From assembly GCF_018100795.1 (NCBI RefSeq), contig NZ_JAGJDY010000006.1:248001-312000 (forward strand): a stretch of DNA of 64,000 bases. Reading direction: 5' to 3'. The notes beneath the pieces are model-generated. The model was not told the DNA's origin and did no database searches. It was given only the letters and a program-made list of their open reading frames with translations. The DNA comes from Alteromonas sp. MMG017. Lineage in GTDB: Bacteria; Pseudomonadota; Gammaproteobacteria; Enterobacterales; Alteromonadaceae. Positions 25,996-35,723 of this stretch are shown one piece after another; the first letter of the stretch is position 1; every line of letters begins with the position of its first letter. A program made the translations under genes and the position numbers.

Positions 25996-26961
25996 TTATT
26001 GTGTTTCTTCTTGGTCGCCAAATGCGCCCGCAAATAATGGGCTACTTAGGTAACGCTCGGTACCACTGGCTAGTAGTACAACTACAATCTTGTCTTTATT
26101 CTCTGGACGCTCAGCAAAGCGTTTTGCTGCCACTACTGCTGCACCAGAAGAAATACCGGCAAGAATACCTTCTTCGGTCATCAAGCGGTGAGCCATCTCC
26201 ATACATTCATCGTTGGTTACTTGCTCAACTTCGTCAATCAAGCTTAAGTCCAAGTTACCTGGAATGAAGCCTGCACCAATACCTTGAATTTTGTGTGGCC
26301 CAGGTGTTAGTTCTTCACCATTCATCGCTTGGGTAATAACCGGCGAGTCAGTAGGCTCTACCGCAATAGAGGTAATAGCTTTACCTTGGGTGTTTTTAAG
26401 GTAACGGCTAACACCAGTAATGGTTCCGCCTGTACCTACGCCTGCTACGAATGCATCTACTTTACCGTCGGTGTCATTCCAAATTTCAGGACCTGTGGTC
26501 TTTTCGTGAATAGCAGGGTTAGCTGGGTTATCGAACTGCTGAAGTAACACGTACTTTTCAGGATCAGATGCCACAATTTCTTGTGCTGCGGCAACCGCAC
26601 CCTTCATGCCTTTTGGCGCTTCCGTTAATACTAAGCTTGCACCAAGGGCTTTTAATAGCTTTCTGCGCTCTAAGCTCATGCTGCTAGGCATGGTAAGCGT
26701 TAGTTTGTAACCACGTGATGCTGCAACAAACGCAAGGGCAATACCTGTGTTACCACTGGTAGGCTCTACAATTTCTTTACCTTGGGTAAGCACGCCACGT
26801 TTTTCCGCGTCCCAAATCATATTGGCGCCAATACGACATTTAACGCTAAAGCTAGGGTTACGAGACTCTACCTTTGCGTAAACATTACCAGAAGTAACGC
26901 GGTTTAATTTAACTAGAGGCGTGCGGCCAATAGAAAGAGAGTTGTCGTCAAATACTTGCAT
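25996..26961 (-). CDS. cysK: Cysteine synthase A (O-acetylserine sulfhydrylase)
   Basis: 321 residues. Makes cysteine from O-acetylserine and sulfide with PLP. Motifs are [11 protein letters not shown], the PLP-lysine block [10 protein letters not shown] (K41), the substrate loop [16 protein letters not shown] near 66-81, the phosphate-binding [11 protein letters not shown] and [11 protein letters not shown] near the C-terminus. Full length. It is a single-gene unit, divergent from the MoxR-type ATPase gene. No CysB-type site could be recognised by eye in the 200-bp upstream region. Confidence 0.95.
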   Translation of the reverse strand: MQVFDDNSLSIGRTPLVKLNRVTSGNVYAKVESRNPSFSVKCRIGANMIWDAEKRGVLTQGKEIVEPTSGNTGIALAFVAASRGYKLTLTMPSSMSLERRKLLKALGASLVLTEAPKGMKGAVAAAQEIVASDPEKYVLLQQFDNPANPAIHEKTTGPEIWNDTDGKVDAFVAGVGTGGTITGVSRYLKNTQGKAITSIAVEPTDSPVITQAMNGEELTPGPHKIQGIGAGFIPGNLDLSLIDEVEQVTNDECMEMAHRLMTEEGILAGISSGAAVVAAKRFAERPENKDKIVVVLLASGTERYLSSPLFAGAFGDQEETQ

Positions 26962-27162
26962 TATTAATCCTTACCTAGTTAGGAAATCCCAGCAGTCGTG
27001 ATCTGTACGACCTTTATAATAGTTAATAATTCATAGCCTGAATTAGGGGATTTCGTCATACCCCTATATCATTGGTCCCAAACGTGAAAATGCAAAGTGC
27101 TTTTTCGCTATATGTTATTGTTATTTTACATGACGAATCAGAACGAAAGAGGTAAAACCAGA

Positions 27163-27999
27163 ATGGCTTTTAGTGGAACGTCGAATTATATCGCTACAAA
27201 AGATTTGCAACTTGCCGTGAATGCTGCCATTACGCTAGAGCGTCCACTGCTTATCAAAGGTGAGCCGGGCACCGGTAAAACCATGTTGGCAGAGGAATTA
27301 GCAGAGAGTCTTGGTACCGAATTAATTCAGTGGCACATCAAATCTACTACAAAAGCACAACAAGGCTTGTACGAATACGATGCCGTATCTCGTCTTCGTG
27401 ATTCACAGCTAGGCGACGATCGTGTCCACGACATTGGCAATTATATTGTTAAAGGAAAATTGTGGCAGGCATTTGAGGCGGGCAATCGTCCTATTCTATT
27501 AATTGATGAAATAGATAAAGCGGATATTGAGTTTCCAAACGACTTATTGCTTGAGCTCGATAAGATGGAATTCTTTGTTTATGAGACTCAAGAGCGCGTA
27601 GTGGCCAAAGTACGCCCCATTGTAATTATCACATCAAATAATGAAAAAGAGCTGCCAGACGCCTTCCTACGTCGTTGTTTCTTCCATTATATTAAATTTC
27701 CTACCCCTGAAGAAATGCAGCAAATCGTAGATGTGCATTTCCCTGACTTAAAGAAAAAGCTGCTTGATGAAGCATTAAAAGCTTTCTTTGAGATTAGAGA
27801 CGTACCTGGGCTTAAGAAAAAACCGTCTACATCAGAACTTATCGACTGGTTGAAACTGCTGGTGGCTGAAGACATTCCACCTGAAGCTTTGCAATCTAAA
27901 GACGGTAAAGCCGCAATTCCACCACTTTATGGTGCATTACTTAAAAACGAGCAAGATATTCACTTGTTCGAAAAATTGGTATTTATGGCGCGCCGCTAA
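27163..27999 (+). CDS. MoxR family AAA+ ATPase (CoxD-like)
   Basis: 278 residues. Walker A GEPGTGKT at 33-40, Walker B LLIDEIDKAD at about 112-121, and the sensor-1 region VIITSNNEKELPDAFLRRCFFHY. ATG 27163 follows AGAGGT and matches the family start (MxFxGTSNYIA); an upstream frame to 27097 looks non-coding. MoxR ATPases act as chaperones with VWA proteins to insert metals or mature enzymes. Its TAA overlaps the ATG of the VWA gene, so the pair is one functional unit. Confidence 0.92.
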   Translation: MAFSGTSNYIATKDLQLAVNAAITLERPLLIKGEPGTGKTMLAEELAESLGTELIQWHIKSTTKAQQGLYEYDAVSRLRDSQLGDDRVHDIGNYIVKGKLWQAFEAGNRPILLIDEIDKADIEFPNDLLLELDKMEFFVYETQERVVAKVRPIVIITSNNEKELPDAFLRRCFFHYIKFPTPEEMQQIVDVHFPDLKKKLLDEALKAFFEIRDVPGLKKKPSTSELIDWLKLLVAEDIPPEALQSKDGKAAIPPLYGALLKNEQDIHLFEKLVFMARR

Positions 28000-29180
28000 T
28001 GCTTATTCAATTCTTTTTCACGCTGCGAAAATATCAAGTAAAGGTAAGCTTGCGAGAGCTACTTGATTTACTCCACGCCTTGGAAAAGCATATTGTTTAT
28101 GCAGATTTAGAAGGCTTCTATAGTTTGTCTCGAACCATTATGGTGAAGGACGAATCTCAATACGATAAATTCGACCGGGCATTTGCCGATTATTTTGAAG
28201 GGGTGGAATCTATCGATTTATTCGGTAAAGAAATCCCCGAAGAATGGTTACGTAAGCAAATCGAGAAAACCTTAAGTGCAGAAGAGCGTGAAGCACTGCG
28301 ACAGTCTGGCGGTCTAGAAGCCTTAATGGATACCCTTAAAAAGCGCCTTGAAGAGCAAGAAAAGCGACATCAAGGTGGCAACAAGTGGGTTGGTACGGGG
28401 GGAACGTCTCCCTTTGGCGCGTATGGCGACAACCCTGAAGGTATTCGTATTGGTCAAAAAGGCAACCGTCGTAACTCTGCGGTAAAGGTATGGGATAAGC
28501 GCGAGTTTAAAAACTTATCTGCCGATGTTGAGCTAGGCACAAGAAATATTAAAGTGGCTTTGCGTAAATTACGTAAGTTCGCCAGAACCGGTGCCAGTGA
28601 AGAACTTGATGTGGCCACCACTATTGGTGAAACGGCCAAAAAAGGGGGCATGTTAGATATTCACATGTCACCCGAGCGTCATAACGCGGTAAAGGTGTTA
28701 ATGTTTTTTGATGTGGGCGGCTCTATGGATCCTCACGTCAAAACTACCCAAGAGCTCTTCTCCGCAGTGCAGAGTGAGTTTAAATACCTTGAGTACTTCT
28801 ATTTTCATAACTGCGTGTATGAAGAAGTATGGAAAGATAACCTGCGCCGTGAAAAAGAGCGGGTATCGGTTCACGATATTATTCACCGTTACGGTAAAGA
28901 CTATAAAGTCATCTTTGTTGGCGATGCCACCATGGGGCCTTATGAGATTACCTATCCTGGTGGAAGTGTAGAACATTGGAACGAAGAGCCAGGTAGTGCG
29001 TGGCTAGGCCGTATACTGAACCACTTTAATAAAGCGGTATGGTTAAACCCACAAGCTGAGAACTATTGGCCTTATTATTCGTCTATTTCAATTATTAAAG
29101 AGATTGTTGAAGACAGAATGTACGGGCTCACCCTTGAAGGGCTAACCCAAGCCATTAAAGCGCTTAGCCGTTCACGTTAG
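27999..29180 (+). CDS. VWA domain protein, CoxE-like
   Basis: 393 residues, cytoplasmic. The N-terminal half (LIQFFFTLRKYQVKVSLRELLDLL) matches CoxE-type proteins. A charged glutamate/lysine helix spans about 90-125. The VWA domain starts near 230 with the MIDAS motif DVGGSMD, where Gly replaces the usual Ser in DxSxS. In carbon-monoxide dehydrogenase clusters CoxD and CoxE cooperate to mature the Mo/Cu site. No cox structural genes lie here. Translation is coupled to the MoxR gene. Confidence 0.88.
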   Translation: MLIQFFFTLRKYQVKVSLRELLDLLHALEKHIVYADLEGFYSLSRTIMVKDESQYDKFDRAFADYFEGVESIDLFGKEIPEEWLRKQIEKTLSAEEREALRQSGGLEALMDTLKKRLEEQEKRHQGGNKWVGTGGTSPFGAYGDNPEGIRIGQKGNRRNSAVKVWDKREFKNLSADVELGTRNIKVALRKLRKFARTGASEELDVATTIGETAKKGGMLDIHMSPERHNAVKVLMFFDVGGSMDPHVKTTQELFSAVQSEFKYLEYFYFHNCVYEEVWKDNLRREKERVSVHDIIHRYGKDYKVIFVGDATMGPYEITYPGGSVEHWNEEPGSAWLGRILNHFNKAVWLNPQAENYWPYYSSISIIKEIVEDRMYGLTLEGLTQAIKALSRSR

Positions 29181-29218
29181 AGTATGTTTCGTTTCGAAAG
29201 CATGTATAACGAGTACTG

Positions 29219-29281
29219 ATGAATACAGTTAACACAGTGAATGTGGCAAATACGGCAAATACCGTAAAACCCCTAATTTAA
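29219..29281 (+). repeat. Five 9-bp tandem repeats within a 20-codon ORF
   Basis: From 29222 to 29266 the units aatacagtt, aacacagtg, aatgtggca, aatacggca and aataccgta repeat with a period of 9 bp and encode NTV NTV NVA NTA NTV. They sit in an ATG-to-TAA frame of 20 residues (MNTVNTVNVANTANTVKPLI) between the VWA and MocA-like genes. Whether it is translated is unknown. Confidence 0.45.
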
Positions 29282-29292
29282 CATGAGTAAGC

Positions 29293-29934
29293 ATGATTAA
29301 GATTGCAAGCATACTGTTGGCGGGTGGGGAAAGTAAGCGTTACGGCAGTAACAAGTTACTTTCCCCGCATTATCATGGATTGCCGTTAATCCAATACTCA
29401 TTAGGGCAGTTACAAGCACTTCACCTTGACGCTACTTATGTGGTTACTGGCCGTTGGCATAGCGATATTGTCGATGTAATCTCATTAGATGCTAGCGAAA
29501 ATAGCAATCGGCCTAACGTATGTTACAACCCGTTATGGCATGAAGGTATCGCTTCTAGTATTCGCAGTGGAGTTAGCAATGCTATGCAAGCAAACGACAA
29601 CCAGTACACCCACGTGTTGGTGCACTTAGCAGACTTAGCCAGTGTCACCACCGCCACACTGCACGCATTGCTCAGCGAAATACCATCAAACCCCAATCAC
29701 ATCATTTACAGTCAGTGGCAGAATCGTCGAGGTGAAATAAAAGCAACAGTGCCTGCTATTTTTCCAAAAGCGGCATTCGATAACATGCTTGCGTTAAGCG
29801 GTGATAAAGGCGCAAAGAAAGTGATAGAAGATTGGAAAAATAAAGGGCAGGCCATTGGGGTGAATCATCCCGAGTCTGCATTTGATATTGATGCGCCTAG
29901 TGATTGGGAAGCCTATCGGAACACAAACGTGTAA
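29293..29934 (+). CDS. MocA/MobA-like nucleotidyltransferase
   Basis: 213 residues. The start ASILLAGGESKRYGSNKLL carries the LAGGxSxRxGxxK signature of NTP transferases, and NPLWHEGIASSIRSGV is typical of MocA (molybdenum cofactor cytidylyltransferase). The usual DQP motif of MocA/MobA is replaced by HLADLASV, which removes two otherwise conserved residues and lowers certainty about the reaction. Context with a CoxDE-like pair and moeA supports a molybdopterin role: adding CMP to the cofactor for a molybdenum hydroxylase. Confidence 0.78.
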   Translation: MIKIASILLAGGESKRYGSNKLLSPHYHGLPLIQYSLGQLQALHLDATYVVTGRWHSDIVDVISLDASENSNRPNVCYNPLWHEGIASSIRSGVSNAMQANDNQYTHVLVHLADLASVTTATLHALLSEIPSNPNHIIYSQWQNRRGEIKATVPAIFPKAAFDNMLALSGDKGAKKVIEDWKNKGQAIGVNHPESAFDIDAPSDWEAYRNTNV

Positions 29935-29958
29935 CCGATAGGCATAGCATCTATTAGA

Positions 29959-31323
29959 TTAGGTGGCGTAGCGGTAGCTTGGTCGCTGAATATAATAAAG
30001 TCTTGCGCCTAGCATAATTGCAGCTGCACTTAACCCCACAATAAATCCAATCCAAAAGCCGCCAGCAGACATAGGCTCTGCCGTTATCCAATTAGTTCGA
30101 CCCAATATTACGCCGGTGGGCAGTCCAATTAACCAGTAAGACACAAATGTAATAATAAACATAGCGGTAGTGTCTTTGTAACCACGCAACGCATTGGCTG
30201 ATATCACTTGTATAGCGTCTGAAAGTTGGAAAATAGCCGCATAAATAAGTAGGGCATTCGCCATTTGGTAAACTGCATCGTCGCTGGTATAAAGTCCAAT
30301 GATGAAAGCTTTGGCACTAAGCGTGAAGGTTGCAGTACAGGCAGCGGTAACAAACCCAATTAAAATTGAACACTGAGCGGCAATTTTAGCTTGCCGTCTA
30401 TTGTTTTGACCAATGCGATAACCAATTCGAATCGACGCTGCCATGCCAATGCTCATGGGTATCATAAACATGAGTGCTGAGAAATTAAGGGCTACTTGGT
30501 GTGCGGCAACGGTGGTTGAACCGAAAGGCGCTAGCAACAATGCCACTACCGCAAACAAGGTCACTTCAAACAGCAATGTCATGGCGATAGGAAGGCCAAG
30601 CTTAAAGGTACGCTTTATGGCCACTACAGACGGCTTGTAGTACGTATCAAACAGTTGGTATTTTTTGAGTGCTGGGCTAAATCGTACGTAAATGAAAGTA
30701 GCAATTAGCATGGTATAAATCACAATGGCTGTTGCGACACCACAACCTGCGCCACCAAAAGCGGGAATAGGGCCCACGCCGTAAATAAACAGGTAGTTAC
30801 CTATAATATTAGCCATTAAACCAATAACGGTAATTAACATGGTGGGCTTAGTTTTACCTAACCCTTCACAGTAGTTTCGTAGCCACTGATAAAGTGCAAA
30901 ACCTGGCATGGCACACAGTACATAAATCACATAATCTACGGTAATAGTATGAAGCTCATCTGCCATAGGGAATAGCGATACGATGTTGCTGGCAAAGGGA
31001 ATAAGGGCGGCCACCGCTAAACCAACGAAACACACTAAGTAGCCTGCTTGTTGACTGGCATTGGCAATGCCGGTTATGTCTTTTGTACCTTGAAGCCTTG
31101 AAATAATCGGTGGTAAGGCAAGTGCAATACCTTGTATAAAGCATAATAAGGGAACGGTAATACTAAAACCCAGAGCCACTGCAGCCATATCAGTGGCACT
31201 ATAACGCCCCGCCATAATCGTATCGCTTACGCCCATCAGCATTTGGGTGATTTGCGCAATTAGTAATGGCCAAGCCAGCTTTATTATATCTCTACCTTCA
31301 AGTAGATAACGTTTGTTCTTCAA
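29959..31323 (-). CDS. MATE family efflux transporter
   Basis: 454 residues with 12 predicted membrane helices, inner membrane. IIKLAWPLLIAQITQMLMGVSDTIMAGRYSATDMAAVALG is the characteristic N-terminal MATE block. The second half repeats it (GLPIAMTLLFEVTLFAVVALLLAPFGSTTVAAHQVALNFSAL). Family members exchange Na+ or H+ for drugs or metabolites. It starts 2 bp after the moeA stop codon, so the two are co-transcribed, with moeA first. Confidence 0.92.
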   Translation of the reverse strand: MKNKRYLLEGRDIIKLAWPLLIAQITQMLMGVSDTIMAGRYSATDMAAVALGFSITVPLLCFIQGIALALPPIISRLQGTKDITGIANASQQAGYLVCFVGLAVAALIPFASNIVSLFPMADELHTITVDYVIYVLCAMPGFALYQWLRNYCEGLGKTKPTMLITVIGLMANIIGNYLFIYGVGPIPAFGGAGCGVATAIVIYTMLIATFIYVRFSPALKKYQLFDTYYKPSVVAIKRTFKLGLPIAMTLLFEVTLFAVVALLLAPFGSTTVAAHQVALNFSALMFMIPMSIGMAASIRIGYRIGQNNRRQAKIAAQCSILIGFVTAACTATFTLSAKAFIIGLYTSDDAVYQMANALLIYAAIFQLSDAIQVISANALRGYKDTTAMFIITFVSYWLIGLPTGVILGRTNWITAEPMSAGGFWIGFIVGLSAAAIMLGARLYYIQRPSYRYAT

Positions 31324-31325
31324 GG

Positions 31326-32561
31326 TTACAAATCCGATTCAGGTGAAAGTAAATCAAAAGGGATAACAGGCAAAGTGGTGCCTTTTTCAACATGACTGAT
31401 GTCTTCGTGAATTATCATTAAACAATTTGCTGCGGTGATAGATGTCATTACACCAGAGCTTTGTTTGCGAAACGGCGTGACGAGAAGATTGAAGTTTTCA
31501 TCGTAGGTCATAGTAGCGCGCTGAAAATCTCGTCGGCCAGCACGACGTTTAATGTCACAAGTTACTGTGGCATTAACAGTTAGCGGCTTACGAACGTGGC
31601 GTTCACCCTGCATTTTTCTAATTAACGGCGTAACAAGAAGTTTAGCGGTTACAAAGGCAGAAACAGGATTGCCAGGCAAACCACAAAATAAGGTGTTACC
31701 AATATGACCTAGAGCGAAAGGTTTGCCCGGTTTAATTGCAACTTTCCAAAAATCGATGCTGCCCAAAGCGTCTATCACATCTTTCACATAATCGGCATCG
31801 CCAACAGACACACCGCCACTACTTACCATCACATCTACTCGCTCGCTTGCTTCTTTAAACAGGCTGGTGAGTGATTGTTCGTCATCTTTTACAATGCCGA
31901 AATCAATGATTTCTACCCCTAACTCTGAGAGCAAGGCGCTAACACCAATTCGGTTCGATTCATAGATTTGAGTGGGTAAACAAGGTTCGCCGGGTTGAGC
32001 CAGTTCAGAGCCTGTGGCGACCACGCCCACCTTAACTTGTTTCACTACTTCTACCGTGGTTAGGCCTTGTGAAGACAACAGCATAAGGTGCTGTGGCTGT
32101 AATCGAACGCCTTGATTTACCAGTGACTGTCCAATTTTAATATCCGCTTCTTTGTTGCGAATATTTTCACCACAAGCATGTTGCTTATTAATACTTACTT
32201 GATTGCCTTCAGTAGACGTATTTTCAACCATGACTACAGCATCCGCACCTGGAGGTACTGGCGCGCCCGTCATTATCTTAATTGCGTGACCAGGTTTTAA
32301 TGGTTCGTCTGCGGCCATACCAGCGGTAATCGTGCCCTGAATAGGCATAAGCGTGTCTGGTTGACTACTAGCTGCATTGATAGCGAAGCCATCCATTGCT
32401 GAGTTATCCCACGGGGGCACAGAGAGTGTAGCGTGTACTTCAGAGGCAGTAATTCTTCCTAGGGCGCGGCTCAAGGCAATGGTTTCAAATTCACCTAAGG
32501 TGCTAGTTGCATCAATCGCTTTTTCTAATGCGTGTTCTAACGATAACCATTTTGAAGACAT
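31326..32561 (-). CDS. moeA: Molybdopterin molybdotransferase
   Basis: 411 residues, exactly the length of E. coli MoeA. It inserts molybdate into adenylylated molybdopterin. Visible blocks are PPWDNSAMDGFAI (residues about 50-62), IMTGAPVPPGADAVVMVENT, VATGSELAQPG, SSGGVSVGDADYVKDV, and KPGKPFALGHIGNTLFCGLPGNPVSAFVT. The ATG at 32561 is preferred over GTG 32570 because AGGGAG lies 8 bases upstream of it. It is first gene of the moeA-MATE unit and opposed to the MocA-like gene. Confidence 0.95.
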   Translation of the reverse strand: MSSKWLSLEHALEKAIDATSTLGEFETIALSRALGRITASEVHATLSVPPWDNSAMDGFAINAASSQPDTLMPIQGTITAGMAADEPLKPGHAIKIMTGAPVPPGADAVVMVENTSTEGNQVSINKQHACGENIRNKEADIKIGQSLVNQGVRLQPQHLMLLSSQGLTTVEVVKQVKVGVVATGSELAQPGEPCLPTQIYESNRIGVSALLSELGVEIIDFGIVKDDEQSLTSLFKEASERVDVMVSSGGVSVGDADYVKDVIDALGSIDFWKVAIKPGKPFALGHIGNTLFCGLPGNPVSAFVTAKLLVTPLIRKMQGERHVRKPLTVNATVTCDIKRRAGRRDFQRATMTYDENFNLLVTPFRKQSSGVMTSITAANCLMIIHEDISHVEKGTTLPVIPFDLLSPESDL

Positions 32562-32650
32562 GAAAACCACTCCCTAATTTGAGGGTGGGGATTATCACCT
32601 AAATCAGTCAATAAACCAATGTATTAGGCAATGACGATAAGGACATTATA

Positions 32651-32677
32651 AAAAAACGGCGCTATAAGCGCCGTTTG
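32651..32677 (-). terminator. Terminator of the glucosylglycerate operon
   Basis: AAACGGCGC / GCGCCGTTT hairpin; on the minus strand a T-run (TTTTTTATAA) follows. It is 50 bp after the last gene. Confidence 0.85.
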
Positions 32678-32726
32678 GAAGAGGTGAATGGAAAGCTCAA
32701 GAAACTAATGTTACTCAAAGACTCGG

Positions 32727-34481
32727 TTACTCAAAGTCTTGGTTGCTTATCCAAAGCGTTTGATAGGGTTTCAATTGCAAAAAGGCATCCGACAAAGCAA
32801 TTTGTTGGCGAGTCACAAGATCTATCCAGTTATCAGTACCAATTAAGTTGATATCTGACAGTAAAATAGTTTGCTCTTCATCTGACACATTACTAATACA
32901 GAAGATACTTTGCTTTCTGTCTAAGCTTTGGCGCCAGTAACCGAAAATACTTTCATTAAGCTGCAATGTAAACTGTGTGGCATTCGGGTGGAATGCAGGC
33001 TGCGCTTTACGAATTCGAATTAATTGAGACAATCGCGTCAACACTTTATGATGCTGAGAGTAGGGCGAATCAAGCAAAGCTTCAAGCTCTTTGAAATCCC
33101 AACGTCTGCGGTTAATCGAACGATTTTGGCCTGTATTTGCGACTTTTTCATAGTCGTTAGACGTACCCAATAAACTATGAATATAAATACCTGGAATACC
33201 TTCCATTCCCAGCATAATAGCATGTGCACAGATGAATCTGTCTATTTGCCATTTATCAGGGCCTTTTGTCGTTCCCTGTAACGCATCAAATAACGTAATG
33301 TTTATTTCATAAGGCTTTTGTTGCCCATGATCAGACGCGCGCCAGGAAATTTTGCCACCAAAGTTTTGCATGGTATGTACAAGTTCTGAAATTTCTTCAT
33401 CATCTAACAACCCTTCGGCAGGGCGAAGGCCAATCCCATCGTGCGATGCAATGAAGTTAAAGTATGCCGTACCATTTTGCGCAGGTGGCATGCTCATCAT
33501 CCAGCTCTTTAAGTACTTACAATTACCGGTCACTAAGGTGTTTACCAATAATGGCGGTAATGAAAAGTTATAAATAGCATGGGCTTCATTGGCATTACCG
33601 AAATAGGTCAAATTTTCCCTATTGGGAATATTGGTTTCGGTAATGATAATAATCGACGGGTCGACATGTTCAATCAGGGTACGAATTAACCTAATAACCT
33701 CATGAGTTTGAGGAAGATTAATACAGTTGGTGCCCACAAGTTTCCACAAAAACGCCACGGCATCTAAGCGGAATATTTTTGCGCCCTTGTCGATATACAA
33801 ACGAATGATATCAATGAACGTAAGAAGTACCTTAGGGTTCCTGAAATCAAAATCGACTTGATCGTGACTGAAAGTACACCAGACATGTTTAATGCCATCT
33901 TTGGTTTCTGTTTCACGCAATAGCGGCGAAACCCTAGGGCGGGTAACGATAGATAAATCGTCCGCTGGATCCCCAGTAAAGAAGAAATCTGAACCTGGAC
34001 CTTCACCTTTGATGAAATTATCGAACCATACACTGCGTGCAGAACAGTGATTAATGACCAAGTCAGTCATTAACCCGTAGTCTTTCGCAATGGCTTCAAT
34101 ATCGTCCCAACTGCCTAAGGCCTCATTCACACTTGAATAGTCGATAACCGAAAAGCCATCGTCTGAACTGTATGGAAAAAAAGGCAGAATATGCACATTA
34201 TTGATGGTGTTCTTACTATAACGATTTAAAAAGCGATTAAGGGTAACGAGCGGTCGCTCGTCGCCATCAATAACGCTATCGCCATAGGTGATCATGATGA
34301 TGTCTTCCTCGTCCCAATAATTAGAATGGGATTGAGGAAGCGTAACATCTTCATCAGGCTTAATGCCCATAGTCTCCATTAGAGACATGGTTAAGCTTTC
34401 TAATGAATGCTCAAGGGGCACGTCCGCATAGATATATTCTAGATGGTGCTTCACTTTGTCATGGAGTACTTGCCATGTCAT
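32727..34481 (-). CDS. GH13 sugar phosphorylase, probable glucosylglycerate phosphorylase
   Basis: 584 residues of the sucrose-phosphorylase-like GH13_18 group. The TIM-barrel landmarks are [19 protein letters not shown] near 97-115, [13 protein letters not shown], the nucleophile in [10 protein letters not shown] (D240), the acid/base in IIITETNIP (E282) and the stabiliser in FIASHDGIG (D348). It would split a glucoside with phosphate, giving glucose-1-phosphate. The co-transcribed neighbours make glucosylglycerate, so that substrate is favoured over sucrose or glucosylglycerol; this is inference. It starts 6 bp after the synthase gene and ends in a terminator. Confidence 0.85.
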   Translation of the reverse strand: MTWQVLHDKVKHHLEYIYADVPLEHSLESLTMSLMETMGIKPDEDVTLPQSHSNYWDEEDIIMITYGDSVIDGDERPLVTLNRFLNRYSKNTINNVHILPFFPYSSDDGFSVIDYSSVNEALGSWDDIEAIAKDYGLMTDLVINHCSARSVWFDNFIKGEGPGSDFFFTGDPADDLSIVTRPRVSPLLRETETKDGIKHVWCTFSHDQVDFDFRNPKVLLTFIDIIRLYIDKGAKIFRLDAVAFLWKLVGTNCINLPQTHEVIRLIRTLIEHVDPSIIIITETNIPNRENLTYFGNANEAHAIYNFSLPPLLVNTLVTGNCKYLKSWMMSMPPAQNGTAYFNFIASHDGIGLRPAEGLLDDEEISELVHTMQNFGGKISWRASDHGQQKPYEINITLFDALQGTTKGPDKWQIDRFICAHAIMLGMEGIPGIYIHSLLGTSNDYEKVANTGQNRSINRRRWDFKELEALLDSPYSQHHKVLTRLSQLIRIRKAQPAFHPNATQFTLQLNESIFGYWRQSLDRKQSIFCISNVSDEEQTILLSDINLIGTDNWIDLVTRQQIALSDAFLQLKPYQTLWISNQDFE

Positions 34482-34487
34482 TGTCTA

Positions 34488-35711
34488 TTACTCCATAAAT
34501 TCTGCGGTGTCAGCTTCAACGGCCTCCAGCAAGCGCTCGAGAATATCTGGCACAGCGCTGGTTACTCGGTTCCAACTTGGAATGAAAGGGGTTTCCATTG
34601 GGTTTTCTAAGAAGTTCTGACCCGCTTTCATAATGTTACTGGCAAACATTTCAACTGCTTTTTCTTCACTGTGAATATCAAGAGTAAGACCGTTCATTAC
34701 TGCATCGTTGTGATAGGTCTCAATGAAGTCTAGCGCAATTCTAAAATAGGTCGCTTTGATAGAGCGGAACATCTCGTTACTAAAGGTATAACCTTGAGTA
34801 GCAAGTTTTCTAAAGATGGCTTTAGTAATGTCGATAGACATTTTAGATAAGCCACCATGTTCATCATTAAGCGACAAATCTTGGTGTTTGTGATCATAAA
34901 TATCACAAATGTCGGCTTGGCAAAGACGATTGTGTGAATAGTTGCGATGCATTTCAGACAACACGCCAATTTCTAGGCCCCAGTCACTTGGAATGCGAAT
35001 ATCGTTTAGCACGTCGCGGCGGAACGAAAACTCACCGGCTAATGGATAGCGGAAGCTGTCCATAAACTCAAGGTACTCGTTATCACCCATAATGCGCTTA
35101 AGTGCACGTAATAATGGCGTTACTAATAAGCGAGATACTCGGCCATTAATTTTACCGTTCGCTACACGGGCGTAATAACCCTTACAGAACTCATAGTTAA
35201 AGTTAGGGTTCGCGACTGGGTAAATAAGCTTCGCCAACAAGTCTTTGTTGTAAGTCACAATATCGCAATCATGCAGAGCAACAGACTCAGCACGGTTTGA
35301 TGCCAATACATAGCCCATGCAATACCAAACATTACGGCCTTTACCTAATTCTTTAGGGGCAAGACCTTTTGATTGTAGTTCTTCATCAAGGGCTTTCAAG
35401 CGAGGGCCGTCGTTCCACAGTACGCGATGATGCTGAGGCAGTTTGTCGAAGAACTTAAGCGCATGTTTGTACTGCGCCATATCGGCTCTATCCAAGCCAA
35501 TGACGATTTCAGATAAATAGGGTACGCCTGTTAATTCATCAACAATATGAGGTAAGGCATCACCTTCTAGTTCTGAAAAAAGAGATGGCAAGATAAGTGC
35601 CATGGGACGTTTCTGTGAAAAGCGGAGTAATTCGGCTTCTAGTTCCTCTGTTGGTCTACGAGAAAGATTATGTAAAGTTGTAACCACACCATTTTGATAA
35701 AAATCAGCCAT
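34488..35711 (-). CDS. Glucosyl-3-phosphoglycerate synthase (GpgS-like, GT family 81)
   Basis: 407 residues. Family members transfer glucose from a nucleotide sugar to 3-phosphoglycerate. Motifs are ALILPSLFSELEG near 38-50, the metal-binding HDCD (D148-C-D150) in SVALHDCDIVTYN, KGRNVWYCMGYVL, and SFRYPLAGEFSFRRDVL with WGLEIGVLSEM further on. An AGGAGG ribosome-binding site 5 bases before ATG 35711 predicts strong expression. It is third of four co-oriented genes; the phosphatase gene is 12 bp upstream. Confidence 0.9.
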   Translation of the reverse strand: MADFYQNGVVTTLHNLSRRPTEELEAELLRFSQKRPMALILPSLFSELEGDALPHIVDELTGVPYLSEIVIGLDRADMAQYKHALKFFDKLPQHHRVLWNDGPRLKALDEELQSKGLAPKELGKGRNVWYCMGYVLASNRAESVALHDCDIVTYNKDLLAKLIYPVANPNFNYEFCKGYYARVANGKINGRVSRLLVTPLLRALKRIMGDNEYLEFMDSFRYPLAGEFSFRRDVLNDIRIPSDWGLEIGVLSEMHRNYSHNRLCQADICDIYDHKHQDLSLNDEHGGLSKMSIDITKAIFRKLATQGYTFSNEMFRSIKATYFRIALDFIETYHNDAVMNGLTLDIHSEEKAVEMFASNIMKAGQNFLENPMETPFIPSWNRVTSAVPDILERLLEAVEADTAEFME

Positions 35712-35723
35712 GTGTCCTCCTGA

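Noticed and set aside
26962-27096. Long-range gaaatccc/ggggattt pairing between cysK and the MoxR gene
   Set aside because: Short arms over 60 bases apart; not distinguishable from chance.
32727-34481. Calling the GH13 enzyme sucrose phosphorylase
   Set aside because: The family fits, but the operon makes glucosylglycerate and has no sucrose genes; substrate left open.
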